Source of the DNA: Mansonella perstans
Taxonomy: Eukaryota; Nematoda; Chromadorea; Rhabditida; Onchocercidae
Direction: 5' to 3'
Assembly (NCBI GenBank): GCA_037074765.1
Contig: JBAMDO010000125.1
Coordinates: 62,001-126,000 of the forward strand
Length of the DNA: 64,000 bases
Part shown: positions 1-13,720 of the stretch, in pieces
Layout of the letters: every line of letters starts with the position of its first letter
How positions within the stretch are numbered: position 1 is the first letter of the stretch
Program-made: the position numbers and the translations under genes
Notes under the pieces: generated by a model
Database searches by the model: none
The model's input: the letters and a program-made list of their open reading frames with translations, nothing else
Told to the model about the DNA's origin: nothing

Positions 1-2250
1 AAATGGTCACCATTCTCTTTAAACCGAAGTTGCCAATGTAAAAAATCTACACATTAGCAAGTTGATTTTTCTCCAGAAGTAAATTCCATCTATTTGCTAT
101 TAAATTTTGACTCCACTGTATCTATCTATTACAAAACTTTGCAAAAATAACTTACCCCATATCTGTATCGAAAACATACCAAAAATTTGAAATCAAAGAA
201 GGAAAAAAAAACAAAAAATGCAGGAATACTAATTATTTCCATTTTTTCCAAAAATATCACTCATTTTTGAGGTAAGAAAGTGATTAAATTATATAGAAGG
301 CGTTAATTGCTAACCTTACTTAACTGATCCAAACTATCTGTTAGAATTGAACTGACTAAATCGATGGGATTGACCAAATTATCGAATCCCTTTGATAGGG
401 TGCAGAAACCATTTGTCGTACCCATAACGATTGAGTAATAATAATTAGTCGCTGAAAAATAGAACAAATTTCGCATAACTTTTTGAAATTTCTTATAATA
501 GTACGCGCACTCGCTAAAAAGCGTACAAATTCCACGTCTGTAACTTCACTTACACAGTCGATGATATGAATGAATGAATAAAGATGCTTTTAGATCATGC
601 TTTTGGGCACTATTTTGCTCACAAATAAAAGTTGTAGCGTCCAGATAATTTCCTAAAAATGTAGAATAAATTATGAACAATACTAAAATCCTCTTCGAAT
701 GCAATGCCTTCGAAAGCCAATAAGGAATATTAGGCGGCACAGAAGTGAATCAGCATCTTATGTTATAAGTTGCTCTTCATAATTTGATGCATTTCTGAAG
801 ATATATGCTCTATCGAATCAAATATCAAACAAACAATATCAAATGAACCATTTTCTGAGCAGAGAGAAAAATTATATTCTTTCAAATGATCAGATTTTTT
901 TCTTCTTCCTCATTTAAAGATAAATTAGAGGAAAAGTTTTCAACTCATTAAGTTTCATTTCGAACTCTTAATTCATAAAAAAAAAACTAGTGAAATTTCG
1001 AAAAAAGGAATTCCAACTCTATGGTAAGATTCTCTGGAAATCCATTATCTTCATATTTAAGATGAATATTCATGGAAAATAACCTAGAAACGAATTGGAA
1101 CACTAAAGTTAGTTTTCTGATTTAAAATTAGCGAGCAATGAAAATGAAAAAGAAATTAGCAACAGCAATTGAAGATATACGTGCAATAAATAAAAACTGA
1201 AATCACTTTTTTCATAAATTAGTCTTAAACTTAATCTAGAATTAACATGAAACTGCGCAGCAAGATTAATTTAAAGTTAGTAAGCCAATCAACACAGATG
1301 GACCCAATGAAAATTCCACGTCCCGAAAGTGTCAACGATGATAGCGTAAAAGCGCGATCTATTCGGTGGTATTTTCCAAAAAAAAAACTATTTAAGACAG
1401 ACATTTCCCGCTTTGCTGGAGCCATTTATCATTCAATTCAAATTTCATTCAAATTTTATAAAATAGATTCTTCTCAGTTACTCGCCTATTTCAGTCTTTG
1501 TATAAGTGAATTCCCGATTTTTCCCTTTTTATGCAGCTTATTTGCCCAGACTTACCATCTCTGGCTAAGAAATGAGCTATTACTGCTTTCTGGCCAAGAA
1601 ATGAGCTATTACTGCTTTCTGGCTAAGAAATGAGCTATTACTGCTTTCTGGCTAAGAAATGAGCTATTACTGCTTTCTGGCTAAGAAATGAGTTATTACT
1701 TTTAAAATGACTGTGTTCATTTCGAAGCATCTTCGATCATTGTGAGAATGCAACTGAATCCACCAAAATAACGACATCACTTTTATATGTATGAACGGAC
1801 AGATATCATCTACATTGGATTATTTTAAAAGTGGAATTCAATTCACACAACTATATATACATATATATATACAACGATGAAGTAATTATGAAGGATTGTG
1901 TAGATCAATTTCTTTCCAAATTCATCAAATTTGTTTGAAATTTTCTTTCAAAAGATTAAAGAAGATAAGAATGAAAAGTATTCCAATCAAAAAATGCAAC
2001 AACAGTATGTACAAAAAGTATTGGAAATGACGAAAAAAGAAACCATTTCTGAACTTTGCAAGAATTCAAAGGAAAATTAGATCACTTTGTAAGCAAATTT
2101 CACTTATTAATGAAATCTAAATTTATAAAATCAAAACAATTTTTCTACTGGAGAATTTCTCGTACTTGGTATCCTTTTCTGGAATTATTGATTGACAGAA
2201 ATTAAGCTCATTTGGATTGCAAAACTTTTTTTACAGTATAGATTGGTCAT
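1..2250. other. gene-poor flank with no supported gene
   Basis: No exon set with matching splice phases is visible. A 128-codon ATG-started reading frame runs at 1247-1633 on the plus strand, but its last third is made of the 29-bp tandem repeat and it has no recognisable domain, so I do not call it a gene. The rest is AT-rich sequence lying downstream of the Axin gene. Confidence 0.5.
1561..1703. repeat. 29-bp tandem repeat, about 5 copies
   Basis: Units begin at 1561, 1590, 1619, 1648 and 1677 and are nearly identical (core GGCTAAGAAATGAGCTATTA). The last copy is truncated and diverged. The period is not a multiple of three and no gene covers it. Confidence 0.95.
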
Positions 2251-5200
2251 TCAGTCAGACTCTGAACAACTTCGACATTCTGCGGTTATTCGACCTTCAA
2301 ATATCGGCAGTATGGCAGAATCATCATCAATTATGGTCCACTGATAGGGTGCCGAACAATCTTCACAATCACTTTTGAAAAAAAACCTGAAATATGAAGT
2401 TTCTTTCTCTAAATTTAAATTATTTTCCTCACTCAGAATTCTGATTGAGAAAGGTCAACCATAAAATTTGGCCAAAGGTCGTGCCTAACTGGCTCATAGT
2501 ATTCATCATTTTTGCTCAAATTCATATCTTTATTTATTTGAATAATAAATAATTACGACTATGAAAATCGACTGACTAAATGAATACTGCAATTTACTTC
2601 TTTTTTGAATAATTTATTTATGGCTTTTATTTATGGCTTTCAAGTGTCTTCGCCGCATATCATTGCTCTTTCTCATACCCTGATTGTTTCATAAGTTATT
2701 GCTACCTTTTGGTTGTTCTTGATGAGATACCGAAGCACCGACGAAATTCACGAAATGTAATATCACGCATTTCCAACTTGGCCACAAATGGTGCTTCCGC
2801 ATTTTCTTCTTTGTAGGAGATCGTTAGCTGCTGCTTCTTCGCATGAAAGTTGTTGCTGAAGTTATCATTCAAATAAGATGTCTCTAGGCTTTATTACCCT
2901 ATCAAAATATGCTTGGCTGGCAAACAGAGAAACTCACACAAACAGTGGCCGCTTTTCCTCTTGTTGGAATGGAAATGAGCAGTAGTAGAAGCTACTAGTC
3001 GAGGCCTCGCTGCATGCTGAAAAGTGAAACTTTGGCAAAATTTCTGATTCTTTTTTCAAAAACTAGTGAAACTCAAGGATTCTTCAAATCATTACGCAGA
3101 TTCCTCCTTTAAAAGACTGTAATACTGACTGTACCAAGTATATTTAAACTTATGGCTCGACATATAAGTCATCTTACATTGTGGAAAGGAAGTAGTGCGT
3201 GTGGACATCGCCATATGACGTGCTTTTTCAAAAAGGGCTGCTCGATTAATGATATTAGCCGATTCGGAACTACAAAAACCGGAACTATCCGAATACCGAT
3301 GTCCACTGTAATCATTGCTAAAACATACGATATCAATTTAATTTAACAGTGGTAAAAACTTGCTTTTCATCCAACTATTTCGTGGTGTTATATGTGTCGC
3401 AAAACGTCTTTTGCCCGCGAAAAATTTACTTACCTGGAGGGTGGAGTTGTGCTACGCAAACTATGCAATCCACGACTTGTAGCGCAGCTACGGTAGTTCT
3501 TTAACGTAACACCGCCAGGAGGTGGGGCAAAGCCATGACGTCCATATGGGTTCGATACATTACCGACGTGGAGAGTATTTGTGAAGCATATCGGTGATGC
3601 GGACACTGAAAGAGGAAAAGGAATGGTTTATTTTATCCAGGATAAAACCATACATATCTCTTTCATCTTTTCGTTGTAAGTATTCTGGTACTATCATAAT
3701 CCTGTATTATCCACATTCTAACAATATAGTATTCCTATGCGATTACTAATATTCCCAATATGGTATTACGATGATATAATATTATATTCCATGTTCCAAG
3801 TTAGTAGCAGTTTGAATGGAATTTTTATTTATCGAAATACGGATTACTTCATCAATTTTTTTTAAAGGAGAAAAAATGATGACTTGATCTACGCTTTTCC
3901 TCCTTCCAATTCGTATCATACTCAGCGTTCATTCTTTGTTCATACTTATCCAACGAATCATTGCTTATTACCGAATCAGCTTCATCATTCTCTCCTGTAA
4001 TTTCTGCCAGCTGCTCCAAATCTCTGTAACTAAGAAATATCACCAGGTGCATTAACAATATAGCCTTTGCAAGATATCTGACAAAAATAATTCCGCTTTG
4101 TTTCATATTATTTAAAATTTCACAAGATAATAGGTCACATAAAAAATCACTAATTGAAATATGGGAAGCAGGAAAGTACCCAAGACATCAAAATAGTCAT
4201 CTAATTTACGACTGATCCCGAACTGATCGGAGGATTTCGCAGAAATTTTAAAGATGTTAATAAAAAGCAAAGGCGAACATACCCAGCAAATATTTCAATT
4301 CCAGTTTCATGTTTATACTGCTCCAACTGATGAGCGATTTTACTTAGTTTGCAACGTAAAATTTCCGCAAAGCGTTCTCTTTCTTCTGGACGTTGATGTT
4401 TGAAATCGCTACCATCCGGTGGGCAGGTAAGTAACGCTTGTTGCTGCTGCTGCTGATGCTAGAAAATAATTTCTTAACGAATTGACAGTCAACGGAATAT
4501 ACAATTTATTGTGGAAGTTTGGTATTTTATAAATTCTTGAGCAATAATAAAAAATTATTTTGAAGAGAAATTTCGGAAAAAGAAAAGGAAGAAAATCACG
4601 TTCTATCAAGAATCCCTCAGATGAACTGGATTGAGGATGAAAGTTCGGTTTTAGAAATTCATACAAAAGTAAATATTTCTGTTTTGTCGCTATTTTGTGA
4701 CATTATGTGACATGATATAGCATGTGAGTATACTAACTATATTACCTCATTAATAAGGAATATGGCATAAAAAGAAATATATAAGAAACACATCAAATTT
4801 TCAATAGTTTCATTTTCAACAGCACGAAATTTCCACGGCAATTTCAGTCATACAATTTGATAAAAAATTTAATTGAACAAACAAATAAAAAAGTGAATTA
4901 AGAATTAATTTGAACCCTAATGAACTAGTTAGTTTCATGGTTTTCGAATTCAAAGTTAAAAGCACACAACCATTAGAAAAATACTTACGCCATGAAACCT
5001 TTGCAGAGAGAGCCGTTCCGAATGGCGTTTCGAACTAATTCGTTTATTTCCATTCTCTTCACTTGAAACTGCACTACATGATATGGAATCACGTGAGTCA
5101 CGCTTACTTACGCTTTGCACGGTGATATTTCGCCTCGGTAACTTCCACCTGAAGTTTCATTTTTATAAGTTAATCTTTGAATATTAGGATAATATGTGTA

Positions 5201-7860
5201 CTGTGTACATTGTGGGATCAAGATATAATCATATTACTTTACAGAAATCTGAATTAAAATTAATCATCAAAATATAATCTATGAAATATCACACATATTT
5301 AAATTTCAACAGAAGTTTTTAAATTATGAAATCTTGTTGTTCAAGTAATCTCATGTAAGCTTAACATATTGAAAATAATCAATTATTTACTTCTTCCAGA
5401 CTGAATTTCGACCACTGAATCGTATCGAAATGTCATCGCTGGTTGAAGCGCATACATGACAACCAGTAGAAAAAACTGCCGGATCATTTTCATCCGAAGC
5501 GGAAACTGCTTTTGGCTCAACATGTTTCGCATTTTGATTCATAAGCTGAGAATAAAAGGAGTAGAAAAACAACATTCAATTATACACCAAAGGTTGGTAA
5601 CAAAATTTATTACACGTGAAAGTCTGTCCAGCCAAGCATACAACCTAAGAGGTCAGATAGCTGATCCGAAGACAGGATGAAATATTTATGTGATAGTGAT
5701 TGAGAGACATACGTTCTCGCAAAGGCTAATGCAGAAAAATCGACGACAAAATTGTAAGCGAAATTCATTTATAATAATTTTAGGGTATACTAAGAATGGA
5801 TTAAATGCACCGTAAAAATTAATTGCTAAGAATGATTCATAATAGTCCCATTTTTACATTTCATTTACAATTTTAGAAGCAGAACACAATATTCAATTAT
5901 TGATTTTTCTTTCACATTTTTTGTACTCAGTATTGAAAAAGGAACAGACTTCAATCAAAATGTTCTACAAAAGACAACAAAGAAGTATGTGTTATCCTTA
6001 TTTCCAGGTGGATTCGGATGATGGCTTGTTTTAGGAAGTCTGTTATGATTTTCAACAGTAACACGTTACAGCTGATAGTAAATTAAAACTTGAGAAATAA
6101 TTAAGGGAAGATAATAATAATTTACTTCTAGATTCTCTTACTAAAGACACTAGATGAATAATTAATAATCACTTTTCCGGCACATACAATGATCAGTTCA
6201 TAATAGCAAGATGTCTTATCATTCCTGGTAATGTAATGTTTCAATTTGCTAGTTTCAAAAGATTCAAAATACTCACATTATGAAAATTATCAGAATTAAC
6301 AAAGACGGCATATTGCTTGCGCAAATAAGCTAACAGTTCTTCTTGACACGGCTCGAATAGATTACTGTGCGGTAATTTGTTTATGGACAAGGTATGAATC
6401 CGCTCTGACATCTCTTTTCTGGTAGTATCGGAAAGGAATGTACAGGTACCACTGCGTATGCTGCAATAAAAAATAAACATGTGGAATATTAAAGCATTTT
6501 TTCAGGTGATTGAAGAACAAAAAGGAATTCATAAATTGCGGGGAAAATTGCTAAAGCTAACGCATGCTTATGTGCCAGCGAATTTATATTGAAATATTAA
6601 TGAACAATTGTTCAAAGAAAAAACCTTATATATTTGCGGTGTATTTTGCAAGCTATTTCAGCACATTTTGGATCATTACGCTCCATCAAATTCCTATAAA
6701 TAAAAAACGAATAAAAATTAAATGAAAAAAGTTTTACAACTTCAAAATTGTTCTAATGCTAATACGCACTGAAACAATTTGTGTCAATTTCTGTCTGTTT
6801 GAATGACTCGTAAATGCATCTGATTGATCAAAAACTAATGAAAAGCTTTTTGCCTGTCTTCCGCATGAAAATTAAGAAATCAAAAAAATCAAATATTACA
6901 AAAGATTGTGTGTATGTATATATATTTGATTTCTTAATATTATATATATTATGTTTTGAAAAGCTTCTTTTCTTCTTGTTTGTCTTCCGCATGAAAAAAA
7001 AAAAAAAATTAAGAAATCAAAATATAATATAATATTAAGAAATCAAATATACACACAATTTCTTGAAATTCGAATTTAAATGTTAGAATTTCGTCATAAC
7101 GAACTGTATATTTCAGAATTGGAAATAGTTTTGGAAAAATAGGAACGTTTTTTCCAAAACTATTTCTATAGTGCCTCTGAAACAACCGTCCACAAAATTA
7201 TTTTCTCTTTTCGAATATGTCCCATAGAAATTGTAAATAAACCAGAAAACATGGTCACCACTTCCTGCATTTCTTTTCCCCAGCAGACAATTGAATTGAA
7301 ATTTTAAAATTTCCACTTCTGTGAGGTTCTAGGGCTTTCTTTTTTTCCTTTTTCAGAAAGATTAGTGTGGCAGGAGTGAAAAAAATTCAAAACAATGACA
7401 ACATAGCTAAAGAACAGTGTGACGGCTCGATATCATGGACATAGTTGGAAATTAATCATATTTTGTTCGGCAGCAGTACTACTGTGCTCTGCATGCAGCT
7501 GTATTGTCACGAGTATCATTAGGAAGAGAAAATTTTGATAAATTTATATAAGAAACTCATTTGGCCCTTTCATATCTGTATTTCCAATTTTTCATCAAAC
7601 TGAAACTTTGAAATTTCAATTAAATTGTCCATAAGCCAGTCCGTAAAGCTTTCAATAAATGCACAAATAAATAAATGAGTATATATATGTATTTAGAAAC
7701 TTTATTTACTTGAAGGCTTTAATAGCAAAGTACAAATCGATGGAATCAGTAAGCCTTGTGCTATCGTCCTTGAACCATTCCTTGAATGCTTGCAAACCAG
7801 AAGCATTTTCCAGGACATTCTCCAAACTGCTTAACCAAGACATGCATCCATCCATGAAAT
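2251..7860 (-). CDS. pry-1: Axin / PRY-1, scaffold of the beta-catenin destruction complex (5' end missing)
   Basis: Exons in transcript order: 7860-7710, 6693-6625, 6451-6277, 5545-5391, 5148-4989, 4458-4283, 4023-3893, 3605-3434, 3009-2938, 2855-2706, 2386-2251. All joins keep phase and give at least 514 residues. The first three exons form an RGS domain (WLSSLENVLENASG, then a helix with DSIDLYFAIKAFK, ending NSDNFHN), which in Axin binds APC. The 4458-4283 exon holds ERFAEILRCKLSKI, matching the Axin helix that binds GSK-3, preceded by a short poly-Gln. The last two exons form a DIX domain (LTISYKEENAEAPF, then DDDSAILPIFEGRI), which polymerises with Dishevelled. RGS plus DIX in this order is diagnostic of Axin and places the protein in cytoplasmic Wnt signalling. 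The acceptor at 3009 is the second of two adjacent AGs and was chosen because the first gives a stop. Upstream exons were not found; a possible one lies near 8700-8880. Family assignment is firm; the exact N-terminus is open. Confidence 0.88.
6855..7058. repeat. intronic direct plus inverted repeat
   Basis: Inside the Axin intron between 7710 and 6693, the string TGTCTTCCGCATGAAAA followed by AATTAAGAAATCAAAA occurs at about 6855-6885 and again at 6981-7022. A segment at about 6907-6947 containing ATTTGATTTCTTAATATTAT is the reverse complement, with small gaps, of 7024-7058. The transcript could fold into a long AT-rich hairpin. It may be a degraded MITE or a local duplication. Confidence 0.7.
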
Positions 7861-8495
7861 CTATAAAAGAACATTATTCTTCACGTGTCCCTCACGTAAG
7901 ATGGACATAGATGCGTGATGAATTACTCTGTTATCAAGCAGCTCTGTTATCATACATAACCATTCGTAATTTTTGTAGTTAAATTAAATGATCATTTCAA
8001 ATTTTCTTATTCAGAGCAGGCCAATATTCCACAGTTTTAATAAATTTTCCATTGCTTATTTTGTTCATTTCAAAAAAAGCAAAAATTTTGTAAAATCTAA
8101 GAAATTGGAAAGTGATTGGAAAGGTACCCTAATTCAGGAAATTCAAAATAGCAAAGGACTGTGAAGTATAATATAATCTGGAAAGTGCATAGATTTTAAA
8201 AAATTAAAGAAATTGTAAGAGAGCCAGCCGGATATGAAAATGTTGAAATTTCTACTCAATTACCACATAGATGAAGCCTGAATAGATCATCTTGTTGAGA
8301 ACATTTAAAATTTGAAGACACTTTGTGGCTTAGTGTTACCTTTTATTTGTATTTCTTCATTAAAAAAAATTCTGTTGGCGGGAGCGATCAGAGAGCTATC
8401 TGTGGGATGAGAAACATTAAAGAGAAGCACCGAAACGAGTTCTTTAACAATGCTCCCATCCGAATGAATGATTCACTCGATCAGTAGATTGGCTG

Positions 8496-8496
<1 letters not shown>

Positions 8497-8529
<33 letters not shown>
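8497..8529. repeat. GATA microsatellite
   Basis: About eight tandem copies of GATA, followed by imperfect GATGGATGG units. Confidence 0.9.
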
Positions 8530-9200
8530 CTGATAGATGGATGGTCTGTTGAACGAAGAGATGAATGGTTGGCTGGTGCATAGAGCAAAAGGGCGATAAA
8601 ACTTCTCATTTTTGAAAGTTTATTTTAAAAAATAAAAATAAATTAACAAAGGTGAATTAATAAGAAGGTAGTAATGAGAAAGTGTCCGGTGTGAACGCAC
8701 TGAACCTTGCATTCTAAATCTTTTCTCCTCTAATTGCAAAATATGTTTTCATCGCCTCCTTATCCGCCCAGAAATTTGTGCAGCCTATAGGAGAAGAGTA
8801 GGAAGATGAAACGTCATCCAGATTATCTGGCGGAAATTCCAGTACACTTAATACTTAATCAGGAAAAGCACTACAAAAAGATTATTTAACGATGAAAAGA
8901 AATGCTACGCAAATAAATTACTAAGCAAATGAAATTATTGCTAAAATTAAAACAAATAAAATAATTGAAATTGAGCCATAAAAGCAACAACATCACTATT
9001 CAGTCAATCAAATTAAATTACTGAGAGAGAATACACCATGTAAATGAAATTATCCAACAAATGGAATTTGCTAAACAAAAGAAATAATATGTAACAAAAA
9101 TTATTTCATCATTTCAGAAATTGCTGAGACGAACATATAAGTTAATCCTTGGATTATTAACAACGATGAACACTTGAAATAACGATACTGGCCTAATTAT

Positions 9201-9494
9201 ATGAATATTAAGGCAGAGACAGTCCAGGAAATGAATCAGATAGAGAGTAGATTTAAAATGCGCAAATTTGTTGTTAAATTAAAAAATTTTCAAGGCGAGA
9301 AGAAATTTTCAGAGAGAGAAAAGTTCCCACAATTAAGTAGAATTGAAGTTTTGACATTATTGTCTTTGCTCTCATTTGAAGATGAAAGTTACTTAAATAA
9401 ATCAGCCAAATGCTATTCTCACGATATACAGTCCAATTCAACATATTATCAGGTAAAACCGATGGCGCGTGAATTCAGTCAAAATGACGTGTAA
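9201..9494 (+). CDS. unsupported 97-codon reading frame
   Basis: It begins with a true ATG and is rich in Glu, Lys, Gln and Ser, unlike the low-complexity frames around it. I recognise no domain, signal peptide or membrane segment. There is a possible splice donor (CAG/GTAAAA) near 9452. It could be a chance frame or one exon of an unresolved gene. Confidence 0.15.
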   Translation: MNIKAETVQEMNQIESRFKMRKFVVKLKNFQGEKKFSEREKFPQLSRIEVLTLLSLLSFEDESYLNKSAKCYSHDIQSNSTYYQVKPMAREFSQNDV

Positions 9495-12004
9495 AAGAGC
9501 CATAAATAGCTTGTACAATACGTTACACGCTAAATCATATGACTTAAGTGATAAATAATTACATAGATCATAATAAAACGAATGAAATGGAAAACAAGGG
9601 TGATGAAGGAGGAGAGGATAGAAGTACTGTTGTAAGGTTGGGAATGGTAGCGATGACGGCAGTGGCGGCGATTTTCTCTTTGAAGTCTAAGGCGGCATTT
9701 TGTGGATTATTAAAGGTGCGGCAGCCGGTGACATCAAAAGAGCTCTCACTTCCTATTCTCTCGAAAACCTCTATTGAACATATTTCTCGTTTTGATCAGC
9801 ACTATTCAACATTCATCTACCTTTCCGCTTCCTTTACCGTTCTCTTTCTACTTCCCCTCTCTCTCTCTCTCTCCCCAATCAAATCTTCCAAGCCTTAACT
9901 CCTAACTAAACTATTACTAACAGAGACAGCAGCACAGAAGTAATAGTTGCTCCAAAATATGTTGATCTGTCGGCATTTTTCATCTCGCTGAACAAAATGT
10001 CCTGCCGTCGATCGCCTTCTCTCTTAGCTTTTCAAAAGCTCAACGAAGCGGCTGCCGCCACTTTACTTTCCAGTTGAAGAGCAGTGAATGATTGACCTTT
10101 TTCTTCAGCTCGCAATGTAATTTCACCTCCTTTTTTGCTTCCGATACGGGGTTGTTGTTTATCAGTGTAGAAAGGGTAAATAAATTAGAATCTCCAAAGA
10201 TACCAATCAACGGAAGAATTTCTGCAGTTAGTGATGACACTGACCATCACTAATGTACTTCTCAATGGTCATAAAAGATCGATGTTGTCGTATGCATTGT
10301 AAAAGATTTTGAAACTATTCTTACTAAATGATATATTGAAAAATAAAATAACTAGTGATAATAAAAATATAAAAAAGAAATGAGAGAATGATAAAATGAA
10401 GTGATATGTGATGGAAGAAAGAAAGAAAAAGATTAGTATATTTGACTTGCTAAAGTAAACTGAAGAGAGGGAATGAAACGATGAAGAAATTAGTAAAAAG
10501 CATTTTGTAAAAGTGTGAGAGAGGAAAATTAGATCAAATGAGGACAAACTAATGGCTTATCCTTTCACAGCAATACTCTCGAATCGAAATTTTCTCGAGA
10601 AATCATGGATAAAATCACAATAATATTGGAAGAAAGTACAGCCAATTTCCCTCAAATTATTTCAATGAAGAAGAGAAATCGATAGTTCGAATCTTTGCAG
10701 ATAAAGCCAGTTGGCAGGTCTGACAGTAGTGGTGACACTTCAGGCTCCTTTTCTCCTTTCTTCTCTTTCTCTCCTTCTTCACACAGTTCAATCACAAGAT
10801 GTCCAAGCTAATCGATCTTCTAGCTGTCATATAAAAGGACCAGGCTCACCAGCTCACTACCGTCATTCTTTAATAGCCGGCAGATCGGAAAAATATCGAC
10901 AACTTGTCCACGAAATCGACTATACGAGGGGTTAACCCCCTAATTTCAATAACTATCGACCTAAGGAATATCGGCTAGGCTATATTAGTATGTTCTACAA
11001 GAACCGCGCTAAGAAATGAGATAAAATAAAAGGACTGAGAATTGGGTTAAAATAAACACTGGACACTGCTAAATTCTAGCAAAAAAAGCAGGAATTAGAA
11101 AATTTGGGTTGACAAGGTAATAAATTAACTAATAAAGCTAATCAACATTAACATCTTTTTTTTGATAAGTAAAGGACAATTTTTTTTAACCCATTGTTGA
11201 CAAGGAAGAGTGATTAAGATGGGACATTATCAATTGATAGTCTAGTTGTGAAACTACAAAGAGATAGGAGGATGATGGCTTATATTAATTGCAAAATGAT
11301 TCTACGAAAGAAACCAAAGATGAATTATCAAGTATTACTCTTCCATTTCGTCTTTTCCTTTGCAGAAAGACATCAAACAATTCTATATGATGCACAATGT
11401 CGCATAATGTTTGCAAAGTAAACCAAGCATTCAATCGTTTCACATTAGGCATATTCGGATTAGGAGCAATTTACTTTGATGAATGCCGAACCCCTACTCA
11501 GGTAGATGAAATTTTCTCTTTTTTAATTCATCTAAGTACTATCACCAAGGGGAAGAAACTAAACTGTAAAGTATGCCGCCGCTAATTTTCTCCTTCCTTT
11601 CATTCCTGGAGATAAATTCTGGAATATATTTCTTTTGTAATTGAAAATTTCAGAATAATGTCATCTTACGGATGCAAATTTTATTACTTATGAAAAATTA
11701 ATGATCAGAAAATCCTACAATTTCGCTACCTCAAATTTTTCTTCGTCGCGAAAAATTTTAAAATTATAGATATTAAGCTTCCTGTCAAAAATCGGCCTTG
11801 AATTTAAGGAATTTCTAGCAACAAACATTTGAATAATATAGTATGGTTTGAAGTTTCAATTCACATTTCAGTATTTCGATATAAAAATTTTCCATCTCTT
11901 TTTTCTTCTCATTTTTGTTTGTAGGCACATTTATAGGATCGATGACGGTGATTAGCTTTCAGAAAAAAGAATGAAACATATTAAGTCAGTGTACATCAGT
12001 TCAA

Positions 12005-12039
12005 ATTAAACTGAACTTCAATTCGAAGTTCAGTTTAAT
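12005..12039. repeat. perfect 15-bp inverted repeat with 5-nt loop
   Basis: The left arm ATTAAACTGAACTTC (12005-12019) and right arm GAAGTTCAGTTTAAT (12025-12039) are exact reverse complements separated by AATTC. The hairpin is too short for a typical miRNA precursor. Confidence 0.9.
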
Positions 12040-12849
12040 CAATTCGAAAAAATTTTATGAATAATTAAATTTAATCAAAAATAAAGATGACAGCAATTTC
12101 TGCATATGTTTCTTTAAACTATTAAGGTAACATTGATAGAAGAACCACTATTTATCCTTCCTGATTCAACTTTTGACTAACCTCAGTGTAATAATCTATT
12201 GTCAAATTAGCTTACTTATTTCAGCTTACAGTTAAAATGACTCGTTTTATTACACTATCGGGAAATAATCTTCGGCACTTTCTAGCGTCTTAGCAAACAG
12301 TTGGTTGTTTTGCTCTATCAAGCAAAAGGCCAACACTCAGTTAAACTTCACAAATAATTCAATGTATAATTTGTGGTATTGTTTGAGCAAGAAAAAGAAG
12401 GGATCAAGTGATTAGGCACACAAAGAATAGTTAATATCAAGGAATGTTTGCAATAACTGATAAGGACGAAAAACAGATCTGCTAAGAACTGAAACTGATT
12501 ACCTTTATAACTGTGCTTGAATGCAGGAGGATCGATGAGAAGAAATGCTTGATGAAGTATCAACCTTTTTCCTTTTCTTCCTCATCACTCGCCTGCTGAA
12601 TCTTTTCAGGAAAACTAACAGTTAAAAGTTGATGAGGCCTTCTTCACCTGCTCTATTCTTTTCTAGTATTGGTCATCTTTTCCGAATGTAAAGAGAAGAG
12701 AAAATAAGAACGAAAGCTAAAAGCCAAAGCTAGCATTTCAAGCTAACAAAAACTCGAACGAGCAAGCCAATCCAATTATCTTTCGTGGTTTTGCTCAGCA
12801 GTGTAGCAAGCCTACACAAATAAATAATGAGTGTGAATTATTCTCATTA

Positions 12850-12897
12850 TTATTTTTCGTTATTATTATTATTATTAATAGTAATTAATAATTAGTA

Positions 12898-12983
<86 letters not shown>

Positions 12984-13040
12984 TAATAATAATAATAATA
13001 ACAATAATAATGATAATAATAATCATAATAATAATAATAA
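12850..13040. repeat. AAT/ATT trinucleotide microsatellite
   Basis: Nearly uninterrupted AAT units from about 12898 to 13040, with ATT units just before and a few TGATAAT interruptions. Confidence 0.95.
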
Positions 13041-13651
13041 ATGACGAAGCTTTATAAAAACGTAGAAACTGTAAAAAATTATCTCATCGCTCTTTTTACG
13101 AGGGGCACTCTTTTTTCAAATTCTTTCAGTAATAATAATAACAAATTATTAATAAATTATTATTATATAATTATTACGTTTGTTCGCTCCATATGCCTAT
13201 CATCAAAGTTAAAATATGAAAAACAAAAATAAATAGCCTTTTTCTAAGCCTTTTTCTGAATCCATCACAAGTCTCAGTGAAGTCGAAATAGTTTAGTGGT
13301 GATATCAAATTCTATCAGCAATGTAAACTACATAAGCGCATTACTGACATTGCTACTACTGGAGATTCAATGATCGATGTAGACGATCATGCAATATATT
13401 TCCTGCCTTTACATTTTCTTTATCATTATCTTAATTTTCCCCACCCATTTAACTATAAATATCCAAGTCTCAAAACATCTCTAAATTTGAGAAAAATTAA
13501 AGTTCATTTTTAGCTTAACGACTTGTTAACGATAGCGCGAAGCCTATCTCACAAGTTCAGAATAAGATTTATATGAAATGCTTTTAATTCGGCTATTTCA
13601 TATATTCATAAGTTAAAACAACCATTTGCATAAGCAAAACATACACATATA

Positions 13652-13653
<2 letters not shown>

Positions 13654-13719
<66 letters not shown>
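13654..13719. repeat. (AC)n microsatellite, 33 units
   Basis: Pure CA/AC dinucleotide run. The Cys-Val frames it creates on the opposite strand are artefacts. Confidence 0.97.

Positions 13720-13720
<1 letters not shown>

Noticed and set aside
1247..1633. 128-codon plus-strand frame
   Set aside because: Its end is tandem repeat and the rest shows no domain or partner exon.
5105..5147. possible 43-nt intron inside the Axin exon 5148-4989
   Set aside because: The exon is open throughout and reads as a Ser-rich, coding-like segment, so read-through is simpler, although the internal GTAAGT is strong.
10711..10935. 74-codon plus-strand frame with a signal-peptide-like start
   Set aside because: The frame begins at TTG, not ATG, and no in-frame ATG or splice acceptor rescues it; no domain is seen.
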